Shown here: positions 54,937 to 64,000 of the stretch, piece after piece
How positions within the stretch are numbered: the stretch's first letter is position 1
Layout: each line of letters opens with the position of its first letter
Assembly (NCBI RefSeq): GCF_003591485.1
Contig: NZ_QZCF01000008.1
Span: 124,001 to 188,000, forward strand
Source of the DNA: Paenibacillus sp. 1011MAR3C5
GTDB lineage: Bacteria; Bacillota; Bacilli; Paenibacillales; Paenibacillaceae
Direction: 5' to 3'
DNA length: 64,000 bases
Translations under genes and position numbers: made by a program
Notes under the pieces: generated by a model
Told to the model about the DNA's origin: nothing
Database searches by the model: none
The model's input: the letters and a program-made list of their open reading frames with translations, nothing else

Positions 54937-56958
54937 CTATTTATGTTGCTTTGCCTTTATTTCCAGTACATACACGGAAGCAGGGCGCAGCGGGTAGCCG
55001 AGCCCCCATTGTTCGGCAGGGACGACTTTCTCCTGACATTTAATCCGTTCCGGCTCGAACACGGAATTGATAAGGTCGTGGGAATCACCCGTAATTTCAT
55101 ACAGAATCGTTTCCTCCGAAGCTTCGAACGCTTGCAGGTCGAGCGCCGCCTTCACCTCATTCAAGCTGCGGTTCACAATAAATACGGTAACGGTGCTGCG
55201 GTCGTCGTTCGTGCCCGCCACAATGTCAAGATCCGGCAGCGCATCCAGCTCGATAGGCGTCTCCTTGAGCGAAGGAACGGCAAACGTTCCGCACTCGGCT
55301 GCGACGGGGAGAATATGCCGAACATCCCGATTCGCGTATAGCTTCATCACTTCATAAGTTGGCGTTCCGTATACGGTAAGCGGCAGCCCGCTCCAGCCGG
55401 GCACCTTGCCGCAATATTGGTCGGCATAATAATCGCCTACGCGAATGCATCCGCCCAGCCAGCCATTCACCAGGTCGGAGAAGCTGCCGATGTGAACCAT
55501 GTCGCTGCTGCGTATCATTTCGTTCAGGTTAGCGGCATTAGCGACAGCAGCACCCAATGTATGCTCGTTCGGCAGCCCTTTCCGAGTCGTGTTCGGATCA
55601 TACATCGTGTTGTATTCGGTAATGGCCAGCTTCACATGGCTATGCTTCGCGTCCGCTAGAATATGCTTAGCCGTCTGCTGGATATGGTGACGGGTAAATT
55701 CGGGATAAGAAGCAATCGCCTTATAACGATCCTCCTCCGGCGTATTCCGATTCATGCCGAAGAGACCATAGCCGTGATACAAGTGCAAGGTAAGATAATC
55801 GAAATGCTCGCCGGCTATATCGAGGACGGTCTTGTTCCACTCCTGCTCGAAATGGCCGCAGGCCAAGAGCACAATAGAGGGATCGGCCGCCTTCATGGCT
55901 TCGGCGAAGGGCACCGTGCGTCTAGCGAATTGCTCCGCGGTGCAAGTGCCTACCTGCCACTGTCCCCACACCTCGTTGCCAATCTCCCAATAGCGGACAT
56001 TGTACGGCTCGGGATTCCCGTTCGCCGCACGCAGCGCCCCCATGGGAGTATCGACGCCGCCATTGCAATATTCGATCCACTCTGCAGCCTCTTCGGGCGT
56101 ACCCGATCCGTCATTGACGCAGATAAGGGGCTCCACCTGAAGCTCGCGGCAAAACTGTATAAATTCATCCGTACCGAAGTATTTGCTGGTCCAGCCGCCC
56201 CACGCTTCGTTGTACATGACCGGTCTCTCAAGAACGGGACCTACGCCATGTTCCCAGTGATAGGCGCTGATATAGTTGCCTGCAAGCCTCATCATCCCCG
56301 CGTTCAGATCCCTCGTCATGTCGATGACTTCGCGCTTCACCATAGCCACGCTGTCTATCGGCAATAGAGACACATGGTCAAGCCACAGCATGCCGGTGGA
56401 TACATGATCGACCCACCTCGGGTGATCCGCCGGAACGTATACGCGGATTTCGGCATCGACGCACTCGCGGGCAATCGACAGCCGCGCCTCATACTCGCGC
56501 CAGTTGTGACTGCCAAGCTCGAACTGGACTCTTCCCAGAAGCTCCTCCGAGCGCCGGTCCACCGCTTCGACGATAATCGCCTTCAGCTCGATGGAAGCGC
56601 GAGCCACAAGCTTGACCGTGTATTCCGCAGGTCCCTTGAGCGCTGCCTTCTGCGCGATGCCGGCATAGGCTTCGTCATCGCTCAGAATACGGATGCGCTG
56701 CGCGCGCCCCGAATGCTTCGGAGCAGACGCCTCCAGCGCGTACTTCGTGTTCCGCCCGTTCGTATAGGCATACCAGCTTCCAGATATCTCTTTCTTCGTC
56801 TCGGCTTCGCTTTCGAAATCCATATCCTTAAGCGGGAAAGCAAGCATCGCTTCCATATGATCCCGAATGTCCTCTACAAAATGGCCGAACAAGTATGGGT
56901 TGACCGTATGCTCGCTTGTTCGGCTGCAGTCGATCCTAATTTTTGCGTTTGTATTCAA
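54937..56958 (-). CDS. Alpha-L-arabinofuranosidase (GH51-like)
   Basis: 673 aa. NPYLFGHFVEDIRD start, acid/base Glu329 in WEIGNEVWG, nucleophile Glu448 in LAITEYN, LHLYHGYG between them, and a C-terminal beta-sandwich ending SVYVLEIK. There is an extra carbohydrate-binding-like insert (about 80-200). Cytoplasmic. It would release arabinose from imported arabino-oligosaccharides. Confidence 0.93.
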   Translation of the reverse strand: MNTNAKIRIDCSRTSEHTVNPYLFGHFVEDIRDHMEAMLAFPLKDMDFESEAETKKEISGSWYAYTNGRNTKYALEASAPKHSGRAQRIRILSDDEAYAGIAQKAALKGPAEYTVKLVARASIELKAIIVEAVDRRSEELLGRVQFELGSHNWREYEARLSIARECVDAEIRVYVPADHPRWVDHVSTGMLWLDHVSLLPIDSVAMVKREVIDMTRDLNAGMMRLAGNYISAYHWEHGVGPVLERPVMYNEAWGGWTSKYFGTDEFIQFCRELQVEPLICVNDGSGTPEEAAEWIEYCNGGVDTPMGALRAANGNPEPYNVRYWEIGNEVWGQWQVGTCTAEQFARRTVPFAEAMKAADPSIVLLACGHFEQEWNKTVLDIAGEHFDYLTLHLYHGYGLFGMNRNTPEEDRYKAIASYPEFTRHHIQQTAKHILADAKHSHVKLAITEYNTMYDPNTTRKGLPNEHTLGAAVANAANLNEMIRSSDMVHIGSFSDLVNGWLGGCIRVGDYYADQYCGKVPGWSGLPLTVYGTPTYEVMKLYANRDVRHILPVAAECGTFAVPSLKETPIELDALPDLDIVAGTNDDRSTVTVFIVNRSLNEVKAALDLQAFEASEETILYEITGDSHDLINSVFEPERIKCQEKVVPAEQWGLGYPLRPASVYVLEIKAKQHK

Positions 56959-56996
56959 AATAAACCTCCAGCTGATTTGTCTTAATGGTTGCGGAT

Positions 56997-57893
56997 TTAA
57001 CCTTTAATCGATCCGATCATAACACCCTTGACGAAATGCCGCTGCACGAATGGATACATGATCAATACCGGCAAAGTAGACACGATAATGACCGCGAACT
57101 TAATACTCTCGGCAAGCAGAATCTGCTTCTCCAGTCCGACACTGCCGCCCTCAACGGCTGACGAGTTGCTGATCAAGAGAATTTCGCGCAGCACAAGCTG
57201 AAGCGGTTGCAGAGCTTCGTCGCGGAGATAGATCAGCGCAGGGAAGAATGAATTCCAATGGCCAACCGCATAAAACAGAACCATAACAGCCAATATCGGT
57301 TTGGATAGAGGCAAGATAATGCTAAACAGAAGTCTCCAGTTGGAGCAGCCGTCCATATGAGCCGCCTCCTGCAGCTCCCATGGAATGCTTGACTGGAAGT
57401 ACGTCCGCATGACGATCAGATTGTACGTGGCGATTGCCCCGGGAACGATCAACGCCCACATGGTATTCACCATTCCCAGATCCTTCACCAGCAAATAGGT
57501 TGGAATCAATCCGCCGCCGAGAAACATCGTGAGCGTGATCAAGATCATAAGGGCGTTCCGCCCGGGAAGATCTGGCCTGGACAACGGATAGGCCGCCAGT
57601 ATGGTCATGATGATATTGATGACCGTACCAACTACGGTATAAACGATCGTATTGCGATACCCTATCCAAATTTTATCGTTGTGCAAAATGCTCTCGTACG
57701 CTTCCAATGTCACGCCTTTGGGCAGCAGCCATACATCTCCACTCAGCACCTTGGCCGGATCGCTGAACGAAGCGCTGACAATAAAGATCAGCGGGTACAG
57801 CACAATAATCATGATGACTGCGGCAATCGTGTACACGATGAAGTCGAACGTCCGTTCATCCGACGGTTTGCTTATGGCCTGTTGCTTCGACAT
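56997..57893 (-). CDS. Carbohydrate ABC transporter permease (LplC/MalG type)
   Basis: 298 aa, six membrane helices. The EAA loop reads QEAAHMDGCSNWRLLFSIIL. It pairs with the upstream permease, 16 bases away, to form the channel of a CUT1-type importer. The ATPase is not in the operon, as is common when a shared MsmX-like ATPase serves many importers. Confidence 0.93.
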   Translation of the reverse strand: MSKQQAISKPSDERTFDFIVYTIAAVIMIIVLYPLIFIVSASFSDPAKVLSGDVWLLPKGVTLEAYESILHNDKIWIGYRNTIVYTVVGTVINIIMTILAAYPLSRPDLPGRNALMILITLTMFLGGGLIPTYLLVKDLGMVNTMWALIVPGAIATYNLIVMRTYFQSSIPWELQEAAHMDGCSNWRLLFSIILPLSKPILAVMVLFYAVGHWNSFFPALIYLRDEALQPLQLVLREILLISNSSAVEGGSVGLEKQILLAESIKFAVIIVSTLPVLIMYPFVQRHFVKGVMIGSIKG

Positions 57894-57909
57894 ACATGGG
57901 TTCCCTCCT

Positions 57910-58872
57910 TTACCATAAGCTCGTCTCCGACGTCTTGCGCGCGAACCGGTTCACCAACAGCAGCAAGATGAGATTGATAACCGAGTTGAACAGTCCAATA
58001 GCTGCGGTGTAGCTGTATTCACCCTTCAATATGCCTGTCGTATAGACAAACGTGGAGATGACATCACTTGATTCCAGGTTCAAGTTATTTTGCATGAGCA
58101 AAATTTTCTCAAAGCCGACATTCATGAAGTGGCCGATATCCAGAATGAGCAGGATCACGATGACCGGAGCGATGCCGGGAAGCGAGACATGCCATATGCG
58201 TCTCAGCCTCGACGCTCCATCCATCTTGGCCGCTTCGTATAGCTGCGGATTCACCCCGCTGAGCGCTGCAATGTAGATAATCGATTGCCATCCCATGTTT
58301 TGCCATATATTCGAGCCAATGAAGATCGTCTTGAACCAGCCGGCCGACTCCAGGAATCGGACGGTTGATCCGCCGAATGCCTCGATCAGCATATTGATCG
58401 GTCCTGTCGGCGACAGGAACACGTTCAATATGCCTACGATTACGACAACCGAAATGAAATGCGGAATATACGTAATGTTTTGCAGCCACTTGCTATAGGT
58501 TTTGCTTCTGATTTCGTTAACGAGCAGAGCCAGCATAATCGGAATGGGAAATGCGATAAGCAGTGAGAACAAGTTGATGGACACCGTGTTCCATAACAGC
58601 CTCCAGAAATAATACGAATCGAAGAACCGTTCGAAATGCCCGAACCCTTCCCAAGGGCTTCCAATAATCCCCTTTGCCGGATTGAAATTTTTGAATGCGA
58701 TTTGCAGCCCGTACAGTGGACCGTAGTGAAAGATCAAGTACCAGGCTATCGGCAGAAGCAGCATGAGGTACAGGTCATACCGTTTGGCTATATTTCGGAT
58801 TAGGCCGGATCCGCGCCTCGGCTGGATAGGAGACAGAGCAGCTGCATCTTCTTGCACGCTCTTCATGAGCAT
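57910..58872 (-). CDS. Carbohydrate ABC transporter permease (LplB/MalF type)
   Basis: 320 aa, six membrane helices with the EAA loop YEAAKMDGASRLRRIWHVSL. The start region (RYDLYLMLLLPIAWYLIFHY) is typical of LplB. Follows the binding-protein gene after 27 bases. Confidence 0.93.
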   Translation of the reverse strand: MLMKSVQEDAAALSPIQPRRGSGLIRNIAKRYDLYLMLLLPIAWYLIFHYGPLYGLQIAFKNFNPAKGIIGSPWEGFGHFERFFDSYYFWRLLWNTVSINLFSLLIAFPIPIMLALLVNEIRSKTYSKWLQNITYIPHFISVVVIVGILNVFLSPTGPINMLIEAFGGSTVRFLESAGWFKTIFIGSNIWQNMGWQSIIYIAALSGVNPQLYEAAKMDGASRLRRIWHVSLPGIAPVIVILLILDIGHFMNVGFEKILLMQNNLNLESSDVISTFVYTTGILKGEYSYTAAIGLFNSVINLILLLLVNRFARKTSETSLW

Positions 58873-58899
58873 TCACTCCTTACTAATGCGGTGTCGATA

Positions 58900-60486
58900 T
58901 TATTTCGCCATCTTGTCATATGCAGCTTGATAGATCCCTTCCAGCTCGTCGATCTTCATTTTGTTCAAAGTAGACTGGAATTCCTCCCACTTATCGAAGC
59001 CAAGCGCGCCAACGATAAACTTTGTGCTTTGCTCATTGACATATTTGTCGATGTCATTGCGCAGAATGTTCACCTTCTGAGCGGTCTCTTCATCGAACAT
59101 CGGATTCGCGTAGCGGATTTTCGGCATGTACGGCTCCAGCTTCTTGAACGCCTCTTGCACTTGCGGCGGATTGATGAATGACGCTACCTGGTCGCTGATC
59201 AAGTGAGGCGCGCCTCCTCCTGCATACGGAGTCATTTTTCCTTGTGCACCCGTGATGGCAATAAAATCATCAAAGTAATACGGAACGCCGTCCCTCATCT
59301 CGTAATGCTCGCCCTCTCTGCCGAAACGCAGTAAAGTAGAGCCTTCGTCACTGTAGAAATAGTCGATCCAGCGCATCGTCGCTTCCGGATGTTCGTTCAC
59401 GGATGTAATGGCGAAGGCTCCGAAGTCGCGCGGCACCGGCGCTAACGCGCTTTGCATTTGGTCGCCGTTCGGGCCGGCTGGAGGAGCGATGCCCACATAT
59501 TGATCCATGATTGGCAGGAAATTATTGTTCGTCTGGTCGAAGAATAGACCCGTATTGCCAGATCCTTGCTTAGCCAGATATTGCGCTTCCGTATGCGAGA
59601 AGATCTCCTGGTCCAGCAGCTTCTCCTTATACAGCCTGTTCAAGTACATCAGCATCTCTTTGTGCTTCTCGCTGCCGCTCCAAAGGTTTACCTTGCCGTC
59701 TTCGATGTTAATGTTATAGCCGAGCTGCAAATCCAGGCCAAACGATCCGGCCATCATATTGACGATAATGATCCCCGCAGCAGCATTACGCGCAGTCATC
59801 GGAATTTCGTCCGCTTCGCCGTTGCCGTTCGGATCTCCATCCCGGAAAGCGACGAGCACATTATAGAGCTCTTCCGTCGTTGTTGGCTCTTCCAGGTTCA
59901 GCTTCTCCAGCCACGCTTTGTTGATCCAGCGTTTGTCCGTACGCGCCGAGCCTGTCGTTACGATGCCGGGGATCGAGTAAATATGTCCTTCCGGAGTCGT
60001 AATGGCCGAGCGGATCTCTGGATATTGCTCCATCAAGGCTTTCAGATTAGGCGCATACTCCTCAATCAAATCCTCGAGGGGGATCAGCTGGCCGGCTGTC
60101 CCGTAACGAATCGTCTCAAGCGGATTGAGCTCCGAACGGAACAACGCATCCGGAAGCTCATTGGACGCGAACAATAGGTTCTTTTTCTCTGCGAAGCCGT
60201 CTGTTGGAGCTTCGGTGAATTCAACTTGAATATTGCTTAATTTCTCATAGTCTTGGAACACCGGCATTTCTTTGAACGGTCCGTTAGCTGGCGCTATTCT
60301 TGTGAACATCTTGAGCTTGATCGGTTGATCTACAATCGGGAATCCTTCCGCTTTAACAGCGCTTTCAGGTGAAGACGAAGGATTATTGTTCTCTTTCTTT
60401 GAGTCCCCACCGTTGCTGCAGCCGGCCAGTATCAGACCGGAAATGATCAGCGTGGTTAGCGCGCTTCTTCCCCAATGTCTACGCAT
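58900..60486 (-). CDS. Extracellular sugar-binding lipoprotein (LplA type)
   Basis: 528 aa. Lipoprotein signal with lipobox LILAGC (Cys23), then a Ser/Asn-rich linker and a type I binding-protein fold (IKLMFTRIAPANGPF with an extra K, PVFQDYEKLSNIQVEF). Length and features match the LplA/YtcQ group that delivers oligosaccharides to LplBC. A cre-like site 37 bases upstream suggests glucose repression. Confidence 0.93.
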   Translation of the reverse strand: MRRHWGRSALTTLIISGLILAGCSNGGDSKKENNNPSSSPESAVKAEGFPIVDQPIKLKMFTRIAPANGPFKEMPVFQDYEKLSNIQVEFTEAPTDGFAEKKNLLFASNELPDALFRSELNPLETIRYGTAGQLIPLEDLIEEYAPNLKALMEQYPEIRSAITTPEGHIYSIPGIVTTGSARTDKRWINKAWLEKLNLEEPTTTEELYNVLVAFRDGDPNGNGEADEIPMTARNAAAGIIIVNMMAGSFGLDLQLGYNINIEDGKVNLWSGSEKHKEMLMYLNRLYKEKLLDQEIFSHTEAQYLAKQGSGNTGLFFDQTNNNFLPIMDQYVGIAPPAGPNGDQMQSALAPVPRDFGAFAITSVNEHPEATMRWIDYFYSDEGSTLLRFGREGEHYEMRDGVPYYFDDFIAITGAQGKMTPYAGGGAPHLISDQVASFINPPQVQEAFKKLEPYMPKIRYANPMFDEETAQKVNILRNDIDKYVNEQSTKFIVGALGFDKWEEFQSTLNKMKIDELEGIYQAAYDKMAK

Positions 60487-60522
60487 ATATCTGTGACCTC
60501 CAATGTTCTATTCACCGTGTTT

Positions 60523-60536
60523 TGAAAACGTTTACT
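60523..60536. promoter_or_regulatory. cre site upstream of the sugar-binding protein gene
   Basis: TGAAAACGTTTACT matches 13 of 14 positions of the CcpA consensus TGWNANCGNTNWCA. Expected to bring glucose repression to the importer and hydrolase genes. Confidence 0.6.
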
Positions 60537-60610
60537 TCCGGTGTCCACTCATTATAGTTCACCCGTTCCGCAGCAAAGTTATAAATATATGACTATTTAC
60601 TCCACATATT

Positions 60611-62251
60611 TTACGACTTCGCTGCCGCTCTCCCGCCTCCCAATCCGTTCAAGTAGGCCTGAGGCGTCGCACCCGTCATTTCCTTGAACACTTTGAAAAA
60701 ATAGTTATAAGTAGCAAAGCCCGCCAGATTGCTAATTTGCTTTATTGAATATTGACCGCTCCCAAGCAGCTTTTGCGCCGCATCGATTCGGACCCGGTTC
60801 ACATATTCCGAGAATGTCGACTGCGTCTCTTCTTTGAATATTCTGCTTAGGTACGATGGATTCAGACCGATGGCGCCTGCCGCCAGCTCCAGCGTCACGA
60901 TGCCCGAATACCTTTCCAAAATGAATATGATCGCTTGTGACACATGCCGGGAATATGCGCCGCCCGCATGCTTCTCCTTAAGCCGTTTCAGCAGGCCAGC
61001 ATAAAAGTCTTGCAGCCATTGCTCCATCTCACCGACGCTGTCTAACCTGCCTAGCTCGCTGCGAGCAGGCAAGCTATCCATCGCAGAGTCGGCCTGGGAC
61101 ATCCATTTCTTCAAAGCTTTATCCCCAATATGCAGCAGCTCGCTGATGATCATTTGCACCGAATGAGAATGAACCGGTTGCTCACGAATGGAATCGAATA
61201 CAGATGCAATCAACCGATGCATGCCTTCCTGATCAAGGATCTCAATAGAGAGGAGCAACTGCTTCTGCTCCTCGATCGTTAATGAAACGCGCTTAGAATG
61301 TTCGACGCTCCTCCATTCTGTCGCTTGGCCGGTCGGTTCAGCGGCAGGATAAGAGTCTAGCTTCCGCTCAGCGGAGACGTAGCTTTCTTCAAGCTGTGAC
61401 AAGCTGTGGCATACATGTCCGACAGCATAGACGCACTTCACATTCAGAAACAGCTCCAGCGCATGGCTAAGCTTGCTCATCATGCGGCCGGCCTCGCTTA
61501 TAGCGACATGCTCGCTGCGTTCCTTGAAGGCGAATACAACAACCAGACGTCCATTCTCCAGGTAAGCGACCGTTCGTTCCTGCACATCGCCTAAGCTCTG
61601 CTGCATGACCTCTATCGCCTGTTGGACGAGCCGATTCGTCTGCATGTCGCTGTAAGATTGCGTAAGCAGCAGGAAGGGGACAATCTGAACCGACGCTGCA
61701 GCATAGCGGATCGTCTGGGGGTATAGGCCATTTTTCCGCGCAAACGCTTCGAATTCCTGGACGGATCCCGGCTTTCCCTTCACCAGATCGGCTATATACC
61801 CGCGGATGAGCACGGGATTCATTCGTTCCGCTATAGCCTTCTGGGCACTCAAGTTCTCAAGGATCTGATCATCCTGCCGCAGCTCCAGTGCCGCTTTATT
61901 CAACATGCCGATAAGCGTTGCACCGTCGAGCCTATGCTTCAGCAAATAATCAATGGAGCCATTCTTCAGGCAATCGCGCACATAATCATAGTCGTCGAAG
62001 CTGCTAAGCATGATCGTCTTGATGGCTGGATATCGTTCCTTAATCGTCCGATTAAGCTCCACACCGTTCATCTCGGGCATATTCACATCAATAATGGCGA
62101 TATGCGGCGGAGACTGCTCGATCATCGCCAAAGCCATAAGTCCGTTATGGGCTTCGCCGCATATTTCAAAGCCATGCTTTCGGAAATCCACTAACATCCC
62201 TACATCGCTGCGGGCCAACGGCTCATCGTCTACCAATAACACTTGATACAT
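60611..62251 (-). CDS. Response regulator with AraC output (YesN type)
   Basis: 546 aa. Receiver: LLVDDEPLARSDV, phospho-acceptor Asp in AIIDVNMPEMNG (about residue 55), LLKH. A 250-residue middle part and then AraC HTH motifs (LELAAGAIGLNPSYLSRIFK; IKQISNLAGFATYNYFFKVF). With the kinase gene 3 bases upstream it forms a two-component system that very likely switches on the sugar operon. Confidence 0.93.
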   Translation of the reverse strand: MYQVLLVDDEPLARSDVGMLVDFRKHGFEICGEAHNGLMALAMIEQSPPHIAIIDVNMPEMNGVELNRTIKERYPAIKTIMLSSFDDYDYVRDCLKNGSIDYLLKHRLDGATLIGMLNKAALELRQDDQILENLSAQKAIAERMNPVLIRGYIADLVKGKPGSVQEFEAFARKNGLYPQTIRYAAASVQIVPFLLLTQSYSDMQTNRLVQQAIEVMQQSLGDVQERTVAYLENGRLVVVFAFKERSEHVAISEAGRMMSKLSHALELFLNVKCVYAVGHVCHSLSQLEESYVSAERKLDSYPAAEPTGQATEWRSVEHSKRVSLTIEEQKQLLLSIEILDQEGMHRLIASVFDSIREQPVHSHSVQMIISELLHIGDKALKKWMSQADSAMDSLPARSELGRLDSVGEMEQWLQDFYAGLLKRLKEKHAGGAYSRHVSQAIIFILERYSGIVTLELAAGAIGLNPSYLSRIFKEETQSTFSEYVNRVRIDAAQKLLGSGQYSIKQISNLAGFATYNYFFKVFKEMTGATPQAYLNGLGGGRAAAKS

Positions 62252-62254
62252 GAC

Positions 62255-64000
62255 TTATATCACCTCTTGAACGGATTTTCCCTTGTCCCGCAGATCGGGA
62301 ATAGTAATAACGACCTTCGTATACAATGTCAGCTCGCTGTACAGGCTCACTCCGTACGGCTCTCCGTACTGGCGAACGATTCGTTCATGCACATTGCGCA
62401 CCCCCATGCCGCTGAAGCGTGAAGGGGTCTCTCCTTGGAATGGGCCGTCCAACAGCAAGTCCATCTGCTCCTGAGTCATGCCTTTGCCGTTGTCCGTCAC
62501 TTCGACCTTAAGATTGTGATTCTCTTGATAGACGCGAATCATGACCAGCCCCCCTTCCTCCAGAGGGCCGATCCCATGAATGATGGCATTCTCCACGATA
62601 GGCTGCAGCATAAGCTTAGGCACCCGGCATTCCAGCAGATCTTCTTCGATCTCCTCATGCACGGGAATCGGCTGCATGTATTTATATTTCACGATGGAGA
62701 TATAGCTGCGCACATAGTCCAGCTCCTCCCGAACCGTAACGTATTCGTTGGAATGGCCGAGAACACCGCGCATCAGCTCGATTAACGAGCCGGATACCTC
62801 CTCGATATTAGGCACCCCGTTCTTCTTGGCCAAATATTTGATGGTATTAAGGGAGTTATATAGAAAATGCGGACGTATCTGTGCCTGAAGTGCGGTCAAT
62901 TCGGCCTCCCGCTTCTCCTTCTCACTGACTCGGATCCCCTCCATCAGCCGATTCAATTCCTCCACCATGCTGATAAAGGCGTGGTACAGTTGTCCTACCT
63001 CATCCTTCGTTTTGATTTCCTTCATGGGGAATGTCAAATTACCGTCCTTGACCAGCATCATCATAGACTTCAGACGGCGGATATTAATGGTGATGCGCGA
63101 TGACACCTTCAGCGAGCCAATTAACACGACGATCAGTACAATGACAGACACTTCTGCCATCAGCTTGCGAAGCTTCGCGGATTCGCCGAGCAGCGAATCC
63201 ATCGGTATAAGCGCCAGCGTCGTCCAGCCCGTATGCTCAGATGAACGGCTAACGACGGTGTAGGATTTTCCGTCGATAGTCATCTCCGCTGCATCGCCGG
63301 GACCCGAGAACCCCTGTCTGATGCTTATGATCTTCTCGATGGAAGGAGCGAAGGACGGCGCCGATTCGGACTGATAGACAAATCCGCCTTCCTTATCGAG
63401 CACATACAGCATGCTATCGGCGGTCGGCTTCACACCGTACGTTTTTTTGATAAAATCATAGTTCAAATCCACCATTACAACGCCGATGGTCTCCTGGTTA
63501 TAGCGGATCTCACGACCTACGGTAATGGCATCGGATACGCCCGTCTGCTTCAAATAGGCATGGCGCGAACCGTTCTCCAGCATAAAATCCATCATCGGTG
63601 TACCGATAATCGTCCTGTCCAGCCAGGGCCCCCCGGTGAAGAATACTTTCCCGTTCAGACCGACAACGGCAATCCGCGAAATATAAGGCTTATAATCAAT
63701 AAGCACCGATAGAAATTCATCGATCCGCTTCTGTTCCAAAAACCATTCATAACTGATCTCTTCCGACGGGCTGAGAATCGTATCGATCACCGTATTTTTA
63801 TTGGTCACCACTACGGTATTCAGCCGATCGATTTCTTCCAGCATCATATTGAGGGATTCATCCGCTTGGCGAATACTATCCGATACCGAGGTGACCGCGT
63901 TATCCTTTATATTCTCACGCATGTTCACGTAGACAATGCTGACCGTGGAGAAAATGGAGAGCAGGGCGACCAGACTGAATGCGATGAATATTTTTCCCTG
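62255..64000 (-). CDS. Sensor histidine kinase (YesM type), 5' end outside window
   Basis: At least 581 aa, in frame to the right edge. One N-terminal membrane helix is visible at the edge (FIAFSLVALLSIFSTVSIVY), followed by an extracellular Cache-like sensor (about 25-275), a second helix (VSVIVLIVVLIGSLKV), HAMP, His_kinase motif QAQIRPHFLYNSLNTIKYL (phosphorylated His in PHFLYN), and an ATPase part with IVENAIIHG, DNGKGM and GMGVRNVHERI. It likely senses the oligosaccharide or its complex with the binding lipoprotein. Confidence 0.92.
   Translation of the reverse strand, partial: QGKIFIAFSLVALLSIFSTVSIVYVNMRENIKDNAVTSVSDSIRQADESLNMMLEEIDRLNTVVVTNKNTVIDTILSPSEEISYEWFLEQKRIDEFLSVLIDYKPYISRIAVVGLNGKVFFTGGPWLDRTIIGTPMMDFMLENGSRHAYLKQTGVSDAITVGREIRYNQETIGVVMVDLNYDFIKKTYGVKPTADSMLYVLDKEGGFVYQSESAPSFAPSIEKIISIRQGFSGPGDAAEMTIDGKSYTVVSRSSEHTGWTTLALIPMDSLLGESAKLRKLMAEVSVIVLIVVLIGSLKVSSRITINIRRLKSMMMLVKDGNLTFPMKEIKTKDEVGQLYHAFISMVEELNRLMEGIRVSEKEKREAELTALQAQIRPHFLYNSLNTIKYLAKKNGVPNIEEVSGSLIELMRGVLGHSNEYVTVREELDYVRSYISIVKYKYMQPIPVHEEIEEDLLECRVPKLMLQPIVENAIIHGIGPLEEGGLVMIRVYQENHNLKVEVTDNGKGMTQEQMDLLLDGPFQGETPSRFSGMGVRNVHERIVRQYGEPYGVSLYSELTLYTKVVITIPDLRDKGKSVQEVI

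Overview
The window looks like the chromosome of a Paenibacillus-type Firmicute. Supporting signs are strong AGGAGG-type ribosome sites with frequent TTG/GTG starts, T-box leaders, CcpA-type cre motifs, a copper-amine-oxidase 'stalk domain' exported protein, a YesM/YesN-LplABC sugar cassette, ECF sigma/anti-sigma and PadR/DUF2812 pairs, and a modular PKS-NRPS cluster. The species cannot be fixed from sequence alone. No rRNA, tRNA or phage structural gene was seen.

Layout. 1-3.9 kb: a truncated aminoglycoside 6-adenylyltransferase, a pentapeptide-repeat protein, an SMI1/KNR4-like protein and a stalk-domain protein. 4.0-18.1 kb (minus strand): a four-gene biosynthetic operon made of an extended SDR, a PKS (KS-AT-DH-KR-ACP), an NRPS (C-A-T-Cy-A-T) and a type II thioesterase. 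It has a sigma-A-like promoter at 18051-18079 and a terminator at 4024-4050. 18.2-23.5 kb: TetR/DUF4188, ECF sigma/anti-sigma, PadR/DUF2812 with palindromic operators, and a beta-hydroxyacid dehydrogenase. 23.8-40.3 kb: a type I-C CRISPR-Cas system. 40.4-53.1 kb: mixed housekeeping and accessory genes, including an acetolactate synthase behind three tandem T-boxes, a TetR gene with a 24-bp palindrome, a formylglycine-generating enzyme near a Cys-type sulfatase, and a split chromate transporter. 53.1-64 kb (minus strand): a carbohydrate operon of sensor kinase, response regulator, lipoprotein binding protein, two permeases, a GH51 arabinofuranosidase and a GH2 enzyme. It is cut by the right edge.

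CRISPR region. The order on the minus strand is cas3, a 0.7-kb gap, then cas5-cas8c-cas7-cas4-cas1-cas2, leader and array 1 (32 repeats, 31 spacers). A larger array 2 (72 repeats, 71 spacers) with its own leader lies beyond cas3, and a decayed third array with a leader remnant sits just upstream of cas3. The arrays share one near-identical spacer, and array 2 carries three tandem spacer duplications.

Most interesting signal. In the cas3-cas5 gap, on the strand opposite to the cas genes, there is a solitary 24-nt degenerate repeat. It keeps a small hairpin and the exact 3' handle. An extended -10 promoter places the predicted start at its first base. The sequence after the handle matches, over 11 nt plus three more after one mismatch, a site flanked by a TTC PAM. 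That site overlaps the -35 box of the only good promoter facing cas5. This has the architecture of a crRNA-like guide (CreA/CreR type) that would make Cascade repress its own cas promoter or a toxin gene. An IS3-family remnant bounded by TCTACT direct repeats has landed between that promoter and cas5.
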